A program made the position numbers and the translations under genes. Below the pieces are notes generated by a model. It made no database searches. It saw nothing but the letters and a program-made list of their open reading frames with translations, and was not told where the DNA came from. Shown one piece after another: positions 26,309 to 36,500 of a DNA stretch of 64,000 bases (its first letter is position 1; each line of letters opens with the position of its first letter). The stretch lies in NCBI GenBank assembly GCA_039819095.1, contig JBCBSP010000003.1:1-64000 (forward strand), written 5' to 3'. Source of the stretch: JBCBSP01 sp039819095. GTDB lineage: Bacteria; Pseudomonadota; Alphaproteobacteria; Caulobacterales; Maricaulaceae.

Positions 26309-28042
26309 ATGTTACGTTTTCAAATGCTTGCAAGCGTGTTGGCTCTCGGTCTGTCCGCCTGCGCCGAGCCGGTTCCCGCTGACGAGGCGGGCTATGATGC
26401 TGCGGACGTCACAACGCCCGCCGCGACGGCTGAGGCCTGGCCGACCCATCAGGCGACCGAGGCCGAGATCACCGTGGCGGATTTCCGTTACCGGGTTCAG
26501 ACGCTGTCCGATGATCGTTTCGAGGGCCGAGCGCCGGCGTCTGCGACCGGTGAGCGTTCTGCGCAATGGATCGCCGAGGAGATGGATGCGATCGGCATGG
26601 AGCCGGCCGGGCTTGACGGAAGCTGGTATCAGCCTGTGCCGCTTATTGAAGCCACGCTTGATGAGGAACGCTCCAGCTTCGACATCTCGGTGAATGGCGA
26701 GCCGATGGGACTGAGAATCGGCCCCGATGTCGTTTACTGGACACAGAACCCGACCGAAGAGGTCTCCATCGCCGCGTCCGATCTGGTGTTTGTCGGCTAT
26801 GGCGTCGTCGCGCCTGAATATGGCTGGGACGACTATGCCGGCGTCGACATGACCGGAAAGACAGCGGTCATGCTGGTCAATGATCCCGGCTTCGCCAACC
26901 CTGAGGGCGAGGCCTTTAACGGCGAGGCGATGACCTATTACGGGCGCTGGACCTACAAGTATGAGGAAGCCGCCCGCCAGGGCGCGGCCGGCGCCATCGT
27001 CATCCACCAGACCGAACCGGCCTCCTACCCATGGGAGGTGGTTCGTTCCTCCTGGAGCGGCGCCCAGTTCACGCTGGAACGCGAAGGCGAGCTGGAGCTG
27101 GTTGACGTTCAGTCCTGGATCCATGTCGATCCCGCCCGGCGCCTGTTCGCCTCGGTCGGGCTCGATTTCGATGCGCTGGCCCAGGCCGCCGCTGAACCGG
27201 GCTTCACGCCGGTTCCGCTGGAAGGCGCGTCAGCCGACGCTCAGCTCTTCACCGGGTTGCGCACGCTCAGCTCAAACAATGTCGCCGGACGGATCGAAGG
27301 CGCGGTCGCGCCGGACGAGCATGTCCTGCTTATGGCGCACTGGGACCATCTGGGCACGCGTCTGAACTTCTCCGGCGAGGACCAGATTTATAACGGGGCC
27401 ATTGACAATGCGAGCGGTACGACGGCGGTTCTGGAGATCGCAGAGAAGATCGCCAAATCCGACACCCCGCCGGCGCGATCCATCATCGTGGTGGCGGTGA
27501 CGGCTGAAGAATCGGGCCTGCTCGGCTCGCAATGGTATGCGGAGAACCCGCTCGTGCCGTTGAACGAGACCGTGGCCGGGTTCAATTTCGACGGCATGCT
27601 GCCCATCGGGCCGACCGAGGACATTGTGGTGATCGGTTATGGCGCTTCTGAACTGGAGCCGCTGCTGGCGGATGTGGCGAGCGGATACGGCAAATATCTG
27701 ACGCCGGACCCGAATTCCGAAGCGGGTTATTTCTATCGCTCCGACCACGTCACCCTGGCGCGCCAGGGCGTGCCGATGCTGTATGCCGATTCCGGCTCCA
27801 TTCATGTCGAGCGGGGAGCTGAGTACGGCGCCCAGGTGGAAGCCGCCTACCGGCTGGAGGCCTATCACAAACCCGCTGACGAGTACGATCCGCAGTGGGA
27901 TCTGACCGGCTTTGAACAGGACACGCGCCTCATGCACGACGTTGTTCGGCGTCTGGCGGACTCTGAAGACTGGCCGAACTGGTATGAAGGCAATGAGTTC
28001 CGCGCCCTGCGCGACGCCATGATGGCCGAACGCGAGGACTGA
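26309..28042 (+). CDS. M28-family metallopeptidase lipoprotein
   Basis: 577 residues; signal with lipobox LSAC (Cys18), so probably anchored at a membrane surface outside the cytoplasm. Domain order: N-terminal segment, PA (protease-associated) insert around 160-310 (VFVGYGVVAPEYGWDDYAG), and the M28 catalytic part with LMAHWDHLG, YNGAIDNASGT, VTAEESGLLGS and FYRSDHVTLARQGVP supplying zinc ligands and the general base Glu. It resembles aminopeptidases of the Y/Q type. Start 26309 has GGGAGGGG upstream. Divergent from the SBF gene. Confidence 0.9.
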   Translation: MLRFQMLASVLALGLSACAEPVPADEAGYDAADVTTPAATAEAWPTHQATEAEITVADFRYRVQTLSDDRFEGRAPASATGERSAQWIAEEMDAIGMEPAGLDGSWYQPVPLIEATLDEERSSFDISVNGEPMGLRIGPDVVYWTQNPTEEVSIAASDLVFVGYGVVAPEYGWDDYAGVDMTGKTAVMLVNDPGFANPEGEAFNGEAMTYYGRWTYKYEEAARQGAAGAIVIHQTEPASYPWEVVRSSWSGAQFTLEREGELELVDVQSWIHVDPARRLFASVGLDFDALAQAAAEPGFTPVPLEGASADAQLFTGLRTLSSNNVAGRIEGAVAPDEHVLLMAHWDHLGTRLNFSGEDQIYNGAIDNASGTTAVLEIAEKIAKSDTPPARSIIVVAVTAEESGLLGSQWYAENPLVPLNETVAGFNFDGMLPIGPTEDIVVIGYGASELEPLLADVASGYGKYLTPDPNSEAGYFYRSDHVTLARQGVPMLYADSGSIHVERGAEYGAQVEAAYRLEAYHKPADEYDPQWDLTGFEQDTRLMHDVVRRLADSEDWPNWYEGNEFRALRDAMMAERED

Positions 28043-28093
28043 ACCGGACGCGCTGAAAACACGCGCCTGTCATCAACTTCGTAGGGATGCGCC

Positions 28094-28115
28094 GTCATTC
28101 CCGCGAAAGCGGGAA
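28094..28115. repeat. Short extragenic palindrome arm
   Basis: GTCATTCCCGC, GAAA, GCGGGAA: a single arm of the GTCATCCC family between the M28 peptidase and the bkd operon. Confidence 0.75.
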
Positions 28116-28216
28116 GCTGCGAACGCGAAGGCGCGCCTTCGCGGTTGCAACATGCTGTTCGCGCCCGCCCTCACGCTTGCCAAACCGGCCCCGCACCGCT
28201 ACTTCCGCGCGGCGTA

Positions 28217-28232
28217 AACGCCTTGTGGCGTT
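28217..28232. promoter_or_regulatory. Palindrome AACGCC-N4-GGCGTT before the bkd operon
   Basis: Perfect 6-bp arms about 30 bp upstream of the E1alpha start. Position suits an operator. No local regulator is linked to it, and it could equally be a leader hairpin. Confidence 0.35.
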
Positions 28233-28262
28233 AGCGATTTTGTACGGACAAGAGGTGGGCTC

Positions 28263-29510
28263 ATGGCTCAGGACGCCGCTGGTCAAGGCGCGCAATCGCG
28301 CTTTCACGTTCCCGCTCCGCCGGCGCGACCGGGCGAGGCGCCGGATTTCTCAGCCTACTCCTTCCAGAAGGCCGGCGAGGCGAAACGCCCCGACCCGCTG
28401 ATTGACGGCGCCCGGACGAGCGATCTCGCTCACGGGCTGGTCGGCGTGCTGGATCATAACCATCAGGCCGTCGGCGAGTGGGATCCGCGCCTGTCGCCGG
28501 AAGTCCTGCGCGAGGGCCTGTCGCATATGGTGCTGACGCGCATCTATGACGACCGGATGCTGAAGCTCCAGCGCCAGGGCAAGATGAGCTTCTACATGAA
28601 GTCCGCCGGTGAGGAGGCGGTGTCTGTGGCCGCCGCGATGGCGTTGAACAAGACCGACATGGTGTTCCCGTCCTATCGCCAGCAGGGCATTCTGATCGCG
28701 CGCGGTCGCAACATCGTGGACATGATGTGTCACTGCATCTCCAACAGCCGCGATAATCTGAAAGGCCGCCAGCTGCCCGTGCACTATACGTGGAAGGAAG
28801 GCGGCTTCTTCTCGGTGTCCGGCAATCTCGGCACTCAGTTCCCTCAGGCGGTCGGCTATGCCATGGGCTGCGCCTATAAGGGCGAGGACTCGATCGCGGC
28901 GAGCTGGATCGGCGACGGCACGACCGCTGAGGTGGATTTCCACTCCGCGCTTGTGCTGGCCTCGACCTATCGGGCTCCGGTGATCCTGAACGTGGTCAAT
29001 AATCAGTGGGCCATATCCATGTTCTCCGGCATCTCGCGCGGCGAAGCGTCGAACTTCGCGATGCGAGGGCTGGGCTATGGCATCGCCTCGATCCGGGTGG
29101 ACGCAAATGATTTCCTGGCCGTGTACGCGGCTACGCGCTGGGCCGCGGAACGCGCGCGCAAGGGCGGCGGGCCGACCTTCTTTGAAATGGTCACCTATCG
29201 CAAGGACGCCCACTCCACCTCCGACGATCCGGGCAAGTACCGACCGAAGGAAGAGGGCGCGCAGTGGCCGCTCGGCGACCCAATCGACCGGCTGAAGAAC
29301 CACCTGATCGGGCTGGGCGAATGGGACGAGGATCGTCACGCCGCGCTGGAGCGCGAAATGACCGCCTATGTGACCAAGGCCTACAAGGAGGCGGAAAGCC
29401 ACGGCACGCTGCATGACGGCCCGCTCAGCCCCACCGAAACCATTTTCGAAGATCTGTACGACAAGCCGGACTGGCGTCTGATCCGCCAGCGCCGCGATCT
29501 GGGGGTTTAG
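28263..29510 (+). CDS. bkdA1: Branched-chain 2-oxoacid dehydrogenase E1 alpha subunit
   Basis: Thiamine-dependent decarboxylation of 2-oxoisovalerate and the other branched-chain oxoacids. 415 residues. The TPP motif begins ASWIGDGTTAEVDFHSAL and ends NVVNNQWAIS (GDG...NN). TYRKDAHSTSDDP resembles the phosphorylation-loop region of this family. The N-terminal extension VPAPPARPGEAPDFSAYSF is typical of bacterial BCKDH alpha and separates it from pyruvate E1. First of three genes in an operon, 3 bp from E1beta. Confidence 0.93.
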   Translation: MAQDAAGQGAQSRFHVPAPPARPGEAPDFSAYSFQKAGEAKRPDPLIDGARTSDLAHGLVGVLDHNHQAVGEWDPRLSPEVLREGLSHMVLTRIYDDRMLKLQRQGKMSFYMKSAGEEAVSVAAAMALNKTDMVFPSYRQQGILIARGRNIVDMMCHCISNSRDNLKGRQLPVHYTWKEGGFFSVSGNLGTQFPQAVGYAMGCAYKGEDSIAASWIGDGTTAEVDFHSALVLASTYRAPVILNVVNNQWAISMFSGISRGEASNFAMRGLGYGIASIRVDANDFLAVYAATRWAAERARKGGGPTFFEMVTYRKDAHSTSDDPGKYRPKEEGAQWPLGDPIDRLKNHLIGLGEWDEDRHAALEREMTAYVTKAYKEAESHGTLHDGPLSPTETIFEDLYDKPDWRLIRQRRDLGV

Positions 29511-29513
29511 CCC

Positions 29514-30527
29514 ATGCCCGCAATGAACATGCTCCAGTCGCTCAACTCGGCGATGGACGTCCTTCTGGAACGCGACGGCGATGTGGTGATCTTCGGCGAG
29601 GATGTCGGCTATTTCGGCGGCGTGTTCGGCGCCACGGCGGGGCTGCAGAAGAAGTATGGTCTGGACCGGGTCTTCGACGCGCCGATCAATGAGAGCGCCA
29701 TCGTGGCGATGGCCATCGGCATGGCCGCGAAGGGGCTGCGTCCGGTCGCCGAGATTCAGTTCTCCGACTATATCTTCCCCGGCATCGACCAGATCGTGTC
29801 GGAACTGTCTCGTATCCGCTATCGCTCCGCCGATCAGTTCCGCACGCCCGTCGTGGTGCGCACACCGTCCGGCGGCGGCATCAGAGGCGGTCAGACCCAC
29901 TCGATGAGCCCGGAGGCCTTCTTCACCCATGTGCCGGGCGTGCAGGTGGTCATCCCGTCCACCCCCTATGACGCCAAGGGCCTGTTGATCGCTGCAACCG
30001 AGAGCGACGACCCGGTGATCTTCTTTGAGCCAAAGCGCATCTATAACGGGCCGTTCGACGGCAAGCCGGACGCGCCGCTGAAGAGCTGGGCCAAGCATCC
30101 CAAGGGCGAGGTGCCGGAAGGCCACTACACCGTGGAGATCGGCAAAGCCGAAATCGTGCGCGAAGGCCAGGCCTGCACGGTCGTGACCTATGGCACGCTG
30201 GTGCATGTCGCCGAGGCTGCCGCAGAGGCCAGCGGGATTGATGCGGAGATCATCGATCTGAAAACGCTCGCGCCCTATGATATCGAGACCATCGCCGCTT
30301 CGGTGCACAAGACCGGTCGGGTGGTGGTGGCCCATGAAGCGCCGCGCACCTCCGGCTTCGGCGCAGAACTCGCCGCGCAGATTCAGGAAGAGTGCTTCTA
30401 TGCGTTGGAGACGCCGATCTTCCGGCTGACAGGTTGGGACACGCCCTACCCGCATGCCCATGAATGGGCCTACTTCCCCGGCCAGGAGCGCTTCATCCGT
30501 GCCCTGAAGACCGTGACGGAGGCTTAA
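29514..30527 (+). CDS. bkdA2: Branched-chain 2-oxoacid dehydrogenase E1 beta subunit
   Basis: 337 residues, transketolase-like. Motifs: VVIFGEDVGYFGGVFGAT, FDAPINESAIVAMAIGMA, SDYIFPGIDQIVSE, GGGIRGGQTHSMSPEAFF. It forms the alpha2beta2 E1 with the preceding gene and shares its start/stop spacing of 3 bp. The C-terminus (DTPYPHAHEWAYFPGQERF) is typical for the branched-chain enzyme. Confidence 0.94.
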   Translation: MPAMNMLQSLNSAMDVLLERDGDVVIFGEDVGYFGGVFGATAGLQKKYGLDRVFDAPINESAIVAMAIGMAAKGLRPVAEIQFSDYIFPGIDQIVSELSRIRYRSADQFRTPVVVRTPSGGGIRGGQTHSMSPEAFFTHVPGVQVVIPSTPYDAKGLLIAATESDDPVIFFEPKRIYNGPFDGKPDAPLKSWAKHPKGEVPEGHYTVEIGKAEIVREGQACTVVTYGTLVHVAEAAAEASGIDAEIIDLKTLAPYDIETIAASVHKTGRVVVAHEAPRTSGFGAELAAQIQEECFYALETPIFRLTGWDTPYPHAHEWAYFPGQERFIRALKTVTEA

Positions 30528-30532
30528 GAGCC

Positions 30533-31819
30533 ATGAGCGACTACACATACAAGCTTCCCGATGTCGGCGAAGGCGTCGTCGAAGCGGAAATCGTCGAATG
30601 GCATATCAAGGTCGGCGACACCGTCACCGAAGACCAGCACATCCTGGATGTGATGACCGACAAGGCCACGGTGGAGATTCCCTGCGCCGTGAACGGCGTC
30701 GTGACCAAAATCGTTGGCGAACCCGGCGAGGTGATTCCAGTCGGCACCGAAATCCTGGTGATTGCGGTCGACGGGGTAATGCCGGCTGAATCACCCCAAG
30801 AAGCCGTGACGGCTGCCAAAGCCGAGCCAGCGCCGAACGCAGAAGCTGCAGAGCCCGTCACACTGGAGCCCTCACCCCCGACAGTCGTCGCACCGGCGCC
30901 CGCTGCTTCAACGCCGACCTGCTCGGCCGGCGAACGCCCGCTGGCCAGTCCGGCGGTGAGGAAGCGCGCACTGGAGGCCGATATCGATCTGGCATCCGTG
31001 CCGGGCACCGGCCCGGCGGGTCGCATCAGCCATCAGGATCTGGATGATTTCATCGCCGCAGGCGGACGTCTGATCTCCAAGATGGGCGGATCCGGCGGAT
31101 CGTCAAAGGCGCCGCGCACGGGCCGCGAAGAAATCAAGGTGATCGGGCTGCGCCGCAAGATCGCGGAGAATATGGCGCTGGCCAAGCGCACCATCCCGCA
31201 CATCACCTATGTCGACGAGATCGATCTGACGGCGCTGGAAGACCTGCGCTCGCACATGAATGCGATACGCGGCGAAGATCAGCCGAAGCTGACCCTCATC
31301 CCATTCCTGGTCACGGCGCTGACGCGGGCCCTGCCGGACTTCCCGCAGGCGAACGCGCATTTCGACACCGACGCTTCAGTGCTGACCCAGTATGAGGGCG
31401 TGCATTGCGGCATCGCGGCGGCCACGCCCAACGGGCTTATGGTGCCGGTAATCCAGCACGCTGAAAGCCTCGATATCTGGCAGATCGCCGACGAGGTGAA
31501 GCGCCTTGCCGACGCAGCGCGCTCCGGCAAGGCCACCAAGGAAGAGCTGACCGGCTCCACGATCACCATCACCTCGCTCGGCGCCATTGGCGGCATTGTG
31601 ACAACGCCTGTGATCAAACACCCGGAAACCGCGATCATCGGTGTGAACAGGCTGCAGACCCTGCCGCGCTATGACGCTGAAGGCCGGCTGGTTCCCCGCA
31701 AGATCATGAATCTGTCGTCCAGCTTCGATCACCGCATCGTCGACGGATATGAAGCCGCCCGCCTCATCCAGGCCATGAAGGCTCTGCTTGAGAATCCGGC
31801 GACGCTCTTTATGGGTTGA
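30533..31819 (+). CDS. bkdB: Branched-chain 2-oxoacid dehydrogenase E2 (dihydrolipoyl acyltransferase)
   Basis: 428 residues from ATG 30533, five bases after the E1beta stop. Single lipoyl domain with Lys44 in DVMTDKATVEIP, an Ala/Pro/Glu-rich linker (about 85-140), E3/E1-binding domain (LASPAVRKRALEADIDL to GRISHQDLDDF), and catalytic domain ending with the CoA-transferase motif DHRIVDG (His400, Asp404). Transfers the branched acyl group to CoA. The E3 (dihydrolipoamide dehydrogenase) is not in the window and may be shared with other complexes. Confidence 0.94.
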   Translation: MSDYTYKLPDVGEGVVEAEIVEWHIKVGDTVTEDQHILDVMTDKATVEIPCAVNGVVTKIVGEPGEVIPVGTEILVIAVDGVMPAESPQEAVTAAKAEPAPNAEAAEPVTLEPSPPTVVAPAPAASTPTCSAGERPLASPAVRKRALEADIDLASVPGTGPAGRISHQDLDDFIAAGGRLISKMGGSGGSSKAPRTGREEIKVIGLRRKIAENMALAKRTIPHITYVDEIDLTALEDLRSHMNAIRGEDQPKLTLIPFLVTALTRALPDFPQANAHFDTDASVLTQYEGVHCGIAAATPNGLMVPVIQHAESLDIWQIADEVKRLADAARSGKATKEELTGSTITITSLGAIGGIVTTPVIKHPETAIIGVNRLQTLPRYDAEGRLVPRKIMNLSSSFDHRIVDGYEAARLIQAMKALLENPATLFMG

Positions 31820-31850
31820 ACCCCCGCCATGCCGGAGACGCGGAGCCCAG

Positions 31851-32237
31851 ATGACCGAGGCGCCTTCATCCATGAGCGGTTGGGACGATCTGCGCGCCTT
31901 CGCGCTGTCTCTTGACCTTCCGGAAGTCGAGGACTGCGTCTCATGGGGCAATCCCGGCCTGAAAGCGCACGGCAAGCTGTGGACCTGGTGGGCGCCGCAG
32001 GACTACGCCGACGCACCGGTCTTCAAGCTTCCGGCCGAGGAGCGCGACTTCCTGCTCGAAGCCGCACCAGAGACGTTCTTCATCACCGACCATCACCGGC
32101 CGCACGGGCTCATCCTGATGCGACCGGAGGCGTTCGATCCCGACTGGGCGCGCGTCAATCTGGTCCGCGTCTGGCGCAATCAGGCGCCAAAACGCTTCCT
32201 GAAAGCCTGGGATGAAGGGCGGTTATCACCGGGATGA
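31851..32237 (+). CDS. MmcQ/YjbR-like protein
   Basis: 128 residues from ATG 31851 (GGAG upstream); a second ATG at 31872 is possible. MmcQ/YjbR family features: ALSLDLPEVEDCVSWGNPG, VFKLPAEERDFLLE, and the C-terminal WARVNLVRVWRNQAPKRFL. The fold resembles CyaY and is often described as DNA-binding without a known role. The last codons and the stop fall inside a CCGGGATGAC palindrome arm (32229-32238). Confidence 0.87.
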   Translation: MTEAPSSMSGWDDLRAFALSLDLPEVEDCVSWGNPGLKAHGKLWTWWAPQDYADAPVFKLPAEERDFLLEAAPETFFITDHHRPHGLILMRPEAFDPDWARVNLVRVWRNQAPKRFLKAWDEGRLSPG

Positions 32238-32250
32238 CACCCAAAAGGCT

Positions 32251-32354
32251 GTCATCCCGGACGCGTAGCGATCCGGTACCCATTCCGGTTAGTTTAAATT
32301 GTGAACGCGAATGTGGACGTCACGGACTGGGTTCCGGTTCAAGGCCGGGATGAC
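32251..32354. repeat. Composite extragenic palindrome
   Basis: GTCATCCCGG at the left, CCGGGATGAC at the right, CCCATTCCGGTTAG and GACTGGGTTCCGG inside. Oriented opposite to 5799-5908. An additional lone arm, CCGGGATGAC at 32229-32238, overlaps the end of the preceding gene. Confidence 0.88.
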
Positions 32355-32374
32355 ATCAAAGGGAGCCCTTCATC

Positions 32375-33505
32375 ATGACCACACGTCGAGACCTGATCAC
32401 CGGGGCCGGGGCGCTTGCGGGCGCGTTTGCGCTTCACGGTGCGGCCCGCGCCAGTGAGACCGATCCGCGTTACTCGGCATGCGCGCTGCAGGTGGTTTGC
32501 GATGCGGTCAATCAGGATGCGACGGTTGAGGCGGCGCGGGCGCGCATGATGGCCTCCATCCAGCGCATCGCTGGGCAGATCGCCTCCACCAAGGCTTTCC
32601 TGCGCACCTTCAACGGCACCGAGCTGAAGCTGGTCTGCCTGCCGGAATACTTCCTGACCGGTTTTCCCCTGCGTGAAAGCCGGGAAGAGTGGAAAGCCAA
32701 GGCCGCCATCGATATCGGCGGACCGGAATATGAGGCGCTGGCGGCGATCGCCCAGCGCTTTGACGTGCATATCGGCGGCAATCTCTATGAAAACGACGCC
32801 AACTTCCCCGAGCTCTACTTCCAGGCCAATTTCCTGATCGCGCCGTCCGGCGAGACGGTGCTGCGCTATCGCCGGATGATCTCGCTCTACACCCCAACGC
32901 CGTATGATGTCTGGGATCAGTATCTCGACATCTATGGCTATGACGCCGTCTTCCCGGTGGCCGAAACCGAGATCGGCGTGATCGGCACGGTCGCCTCAGA
33001 GGAAATCCTCTACCCGGAGATTGCGCGCATGCATGCGCTGAAAGGTGCGGAAATCCTGCTTCACCCAACCTCGGAGGTCAGCTCTCCGGCGTTGACGGTG
33101 AAGCATGTCGCCAAGCGGGCCCGGGCGATTGAATCGATGGCCTATGTCGTCTCGGCCAACTCTGCGGAGATCATCGGCACGCCGGTGCCGGCGGCCTCCA
33201 CCGACGCGATGAGCAAGATCGTGGACTGGAACGGGCGCGTGCTGGCCGAAGCGGAAAGCGGGGAGAGCCTGAACGCCAATGCGGTCATCGACCTGCCGGC
33301 GCTGAGAGCAGCGCGCTCACGCACCGGCATGTCGAATCTGCTCTCGCGCCTTCCGTCCGAGGTATTCCAGCCTGGATATGACGCCGCGACCGGACCTCAG
33401 GCCAACGCCATGGCCGGACGCGGAATGCTGTCTCAGGCCGAAGCCATCGCCAATCAGCGCGCCACGCTGAATCGCATGCGCGCGGCCGGCGTGTTTCAGG
33501 ACTGA
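32375..33505 (+). CDS. Tat-exported nitrilase-superfamily protein lacking catalytic Cys and Lys
   Basis: 376 residues. Twin-arginine leader TTRRDLITGAGALAG with cleavage near ARA, so probably periplasmic. Carbon-nitrogen hydrolase fold: Glu91 in VCLPEYFLTGF is the conserved Glu; VLRYRRMISLY has Arg167 where family members have the catalytic Lys; IGTVASEEILYPEIAR has Ser208 where the nucleophilic Cys is expected (CyDlrfPE alignment). The rest of the fold (GAEILLHPTSE, NSAEIIG, DWNGRVLAEA) is intact. It may be a pseudoenzyme, a binding protein, or an enzyme using Ser. The codon at Ser208 is TCA, two changes from a Cys codon, so a single sequencing error is unlikely. Its end overlaps the convergent RND gene by 10 bp. 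Confidence 0.85.
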   Translation: MTTRRDLITGAGALAGAFALHGAARASETDPRYSACALQVVCDAVNQDATVEAARARMMASIQRIAGQIASTKAFLRTFNGTELKLVCLPEYFLTGFPLRESREEWKAKAAIDIGGPEYEALAAIAQRFDVHIGGNLYENDANFPELYFQANFLIAPSGETVLRYRRMISLYTPTPYDVWDQYLDIYGYDAVFPVAETEIGVIGTVASEEILYPEIARMHALKGAEILLHPTSEVSSPALTVKHVAKRARAIESMAYVVSANSAEIIGTPVPAASTDAMSKIVDWNGRVLAEAESGESLNANAVIDLPALRAARSRTGMSNLLSRLPSEVFQPGYDAATGPQANAMAGRGMLSQAEAIANQRATLNRMRAAGVFQD

Positions 33506-36500
33506 AGCGCCGCCTTCGCCTCAGCCCGGACGCCAAAGAAGAGCGCGTACAGCACCGGCGCGGCGATCAGGGTGAGCACCGTGGCGAAAGCCAGACCTGA
33601 AATGATCGTCACCGCCATGCCCTGGAAGAAGGCGTCGAAGATGAGCGGGGTCATGCCGAGAATCGTCGTGCCGGCGGCGAGGAATACCGGCCGCAAACGG
33701 CTGATCGAGCCCTCGCAGATCGCCGCGAAGCGTTCGGTGCCGCCGGCGATGCGCTGATCGATTTCGTCGACCAGCACGATGGCGTTCTTGATCAGCATCC
33801 CCGACAGCGACAGGAAGCCGAGGAGCGCGGTGAAGGAGAAGGCGACATTGGTCACCAGAAGACCCACCGTCACCCCGCAGATCGACATCGGCACGATCGC
33901 CCAGATGATGAGCGGCTGTCGAACCGTCTGGAACAGCAGGAAGCTCGTCACCAGCATGACAATGAAGCTGAACGGCAGAACACCGGCCAGGCTTTGATTG
34001 GCCTCCTGGCTGGCTTCATATTCGCCGCCCCATTCCAGCGAATAGCCGCGGGGCAGCTCGATCTCGCCGACAATCTCTGAGAACCGTCCGAAGGCGGAAG
34101 CGGCGGTCTCGCCGGTCTGCGGATTGGCCTGGACGGTGAGCGTGCGCACCCGGTCCCGGCGCTGGATGAGCGTGTCCTGCGCCGTCAGGGTGAAACCGCT
34201 CACCACCTGGTTCATCGGCACATAGGCGTTCTGCGCCGGGCTCCAGATCAGCCGATCGGACAGGTTTTCAGGATCGATGCGTTCTGACAGCGGCGCGCGC
34301 GCCACAATGGGAATGAGTTCGTCGCCCTCGCGCAGAGCGCCGACCGTCTGTCCGTCCGTGGCGAAGGTGAGCGCATTGGCGATGTCTTCGCGCGTGACGC
34401 CTATGGAGCGAGCGCGCTCCTCCACCAGCGTGGGGCTAAGCACGAGCTCGCGATTGCGCCAATTGGTTCTAAGATCGAGCAGATCAGCGCCGTCGCGCAG
34501 CCGCGCGAGCGCATCCTCGCTTAACGCCCGCAGCACCGCCGGGTCAGGCCCCATGAAGCGGGCTTCGAGCTGAGCGCCTGCGGGCGGGCCGAACACGATG
34601 CGTTCAGAGCGCGCCTCCACGTCAGGATGGTTGTCGTTGATATAGGCGAGAATCCGGTCAGCCAGATCCGGGATGGTCGCGAGCGTCTCGGTGCGCACGA
34701 TGAGTTGACCGTAAGCGGTGTTCGGCTGCTCGGAGACATAGGTCAGCATGAAGCTGGTCGCGCCGCGCCCCACGAAGGCGTCCACCGACACCGCTTCAGG
34801 CTGGACGGAGACGTATTCGGCGATCGCGCGCACCGTACGGTCGGTCGCCAGAATGTCGGAGCCCTGAGGCTCGGTGATGTTGATGAAGAAGATCGGCGTG
34901 TTGGAATCCGGGAAGAAGGCCTGACGCACCGAGCCGAAACCGATCACGCTGGCGACCGTCACCGCGATCAGCACGATCAGCGTCAGCCAGCGCCGGCGGA
35001 TCGCGCCATGCAGCACGCCGCGATAGGCCGCATAGGCGCCGCCGGCATAGGGATCGCCTTCGCTCGGCTTCTCAGACTTGAACAGGTGATAGGCGATCAT
35101 CGGCGCGACGGTGATGGCCAGCACCCAGCTGAGGATGAGCGAGACCGCGATCACCGCGAACAGCGAGAACAGAAACTCGCCGGTGGAGTCCGGCGACAAC
35201 CCGATGCCGGAAAACGCCATGATGCCGATCACGGTGGCGCCCAGAAGCGGCCACTGAGTCGATTTGACCGCCGCTTCAGCCGCTTCCATGCGGGGCCGAC
35301 CGCGTTTCACGCCGATCTGCATGCCCTCGGTGACCACGATGGCGTTATCGACCAGCATGCCCATCGCGATGATCAGCGCGCCGAGCGAAATCCGCTGCAT
35401 TGTGATGTCGAACATCGCCATGAAGAAAAGCGTGCCCAGAACGGTCAGCAGCAGCACCGCGCCAACCGTCACCCCGGCCCGCCAACCCATGAACAGGCAC
35501 AGCACGCCGATCACGATGCCCAGCGAGAGGGCGAGGTTCAGCAAGAAGCCGTCAATCGCGTCATCGACGACGATATGTTGCTCATAGATGGGATGCAGGA
35601 CGAAGCCGAGCGGCAGATCGGCCTCCAGCTCCTGAAGGCGCGCCTCCACCGCTTCGCCGACATCCACGATATTGGCGTCCGTCAGTCCGGATACGCCGAG
35701 CGTGAAGGCGCGTTCTCCATTGCGGTATATATAGACATCGTCACGCTCCACCGGTGCGCGGGTGACCGTGGCGATATCGGACAGGCGCAGCGTCTGACCG
35801 GCGTCGCGCGGGGAGATGAGCAGGTTTTCAATCGTCGCCACCCCGCCGATCGATTGGGGCATATCGATGCGCAAAAGCCGGTCGCCGGCCGGCGTGGCGC
35901 CGGCGTTGACGACCGTGTTTTCGTTGGAGAGCGTCTCCAGCACCGCATCGACTGACAGGCCGAGGCGGGCGAGATTCTCCTGCGGGATCTCCACATAGAT
36001 ACGTTCCTGAGGAACGCCGGACGCATCCACTTTCGACACGCCCTCCACCACAAGCAGTTCGCGGCGAAGGAAGTCGGCGACCTCACGCACCTGAGCGTCT
36101 GAATATCCCGGTGCGGTGACCGCGTACATGATGCCGTAGACATCGCCGAAATCGTCAAAGACGAGCGGATCGCCGGCGCCAGGCGGCAGGCTGGGCGCCG
36201 CATCGCGCATGCGTTTGCGAAGCTCGTCCCAGATCTGCGGCAGCTGATCGCCGTTATAGCGGTCACGCACCCGCACACGGATTTCCGACACGCCCGGCGC
36301 GCTTTCTGAAAGCACGTCGCGCAGCTGCGGCATTTGCTGGATGGCGGTCTCCAGCTTCTCAGTGACTTCGGTCTCCACAACTTCGGCGCTGGCGCCGGGA
36401 TACTGGGTGAAGACGATGGCCTCCTTGATCGTGAAGGCGGGGTCCTCCAGCCGTCCGACCGAATTGAAGCCGTACAGCCCGCCAAAGAAACAACCGAGCA

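Noticed and set aside
28350..30548. Long minus-strand open frame opposite the bkd genes
   Set aside because: Antisense shadow of clear E1alpha and E1beta genes; composition is typical of reversed GC-rich coding DNA.
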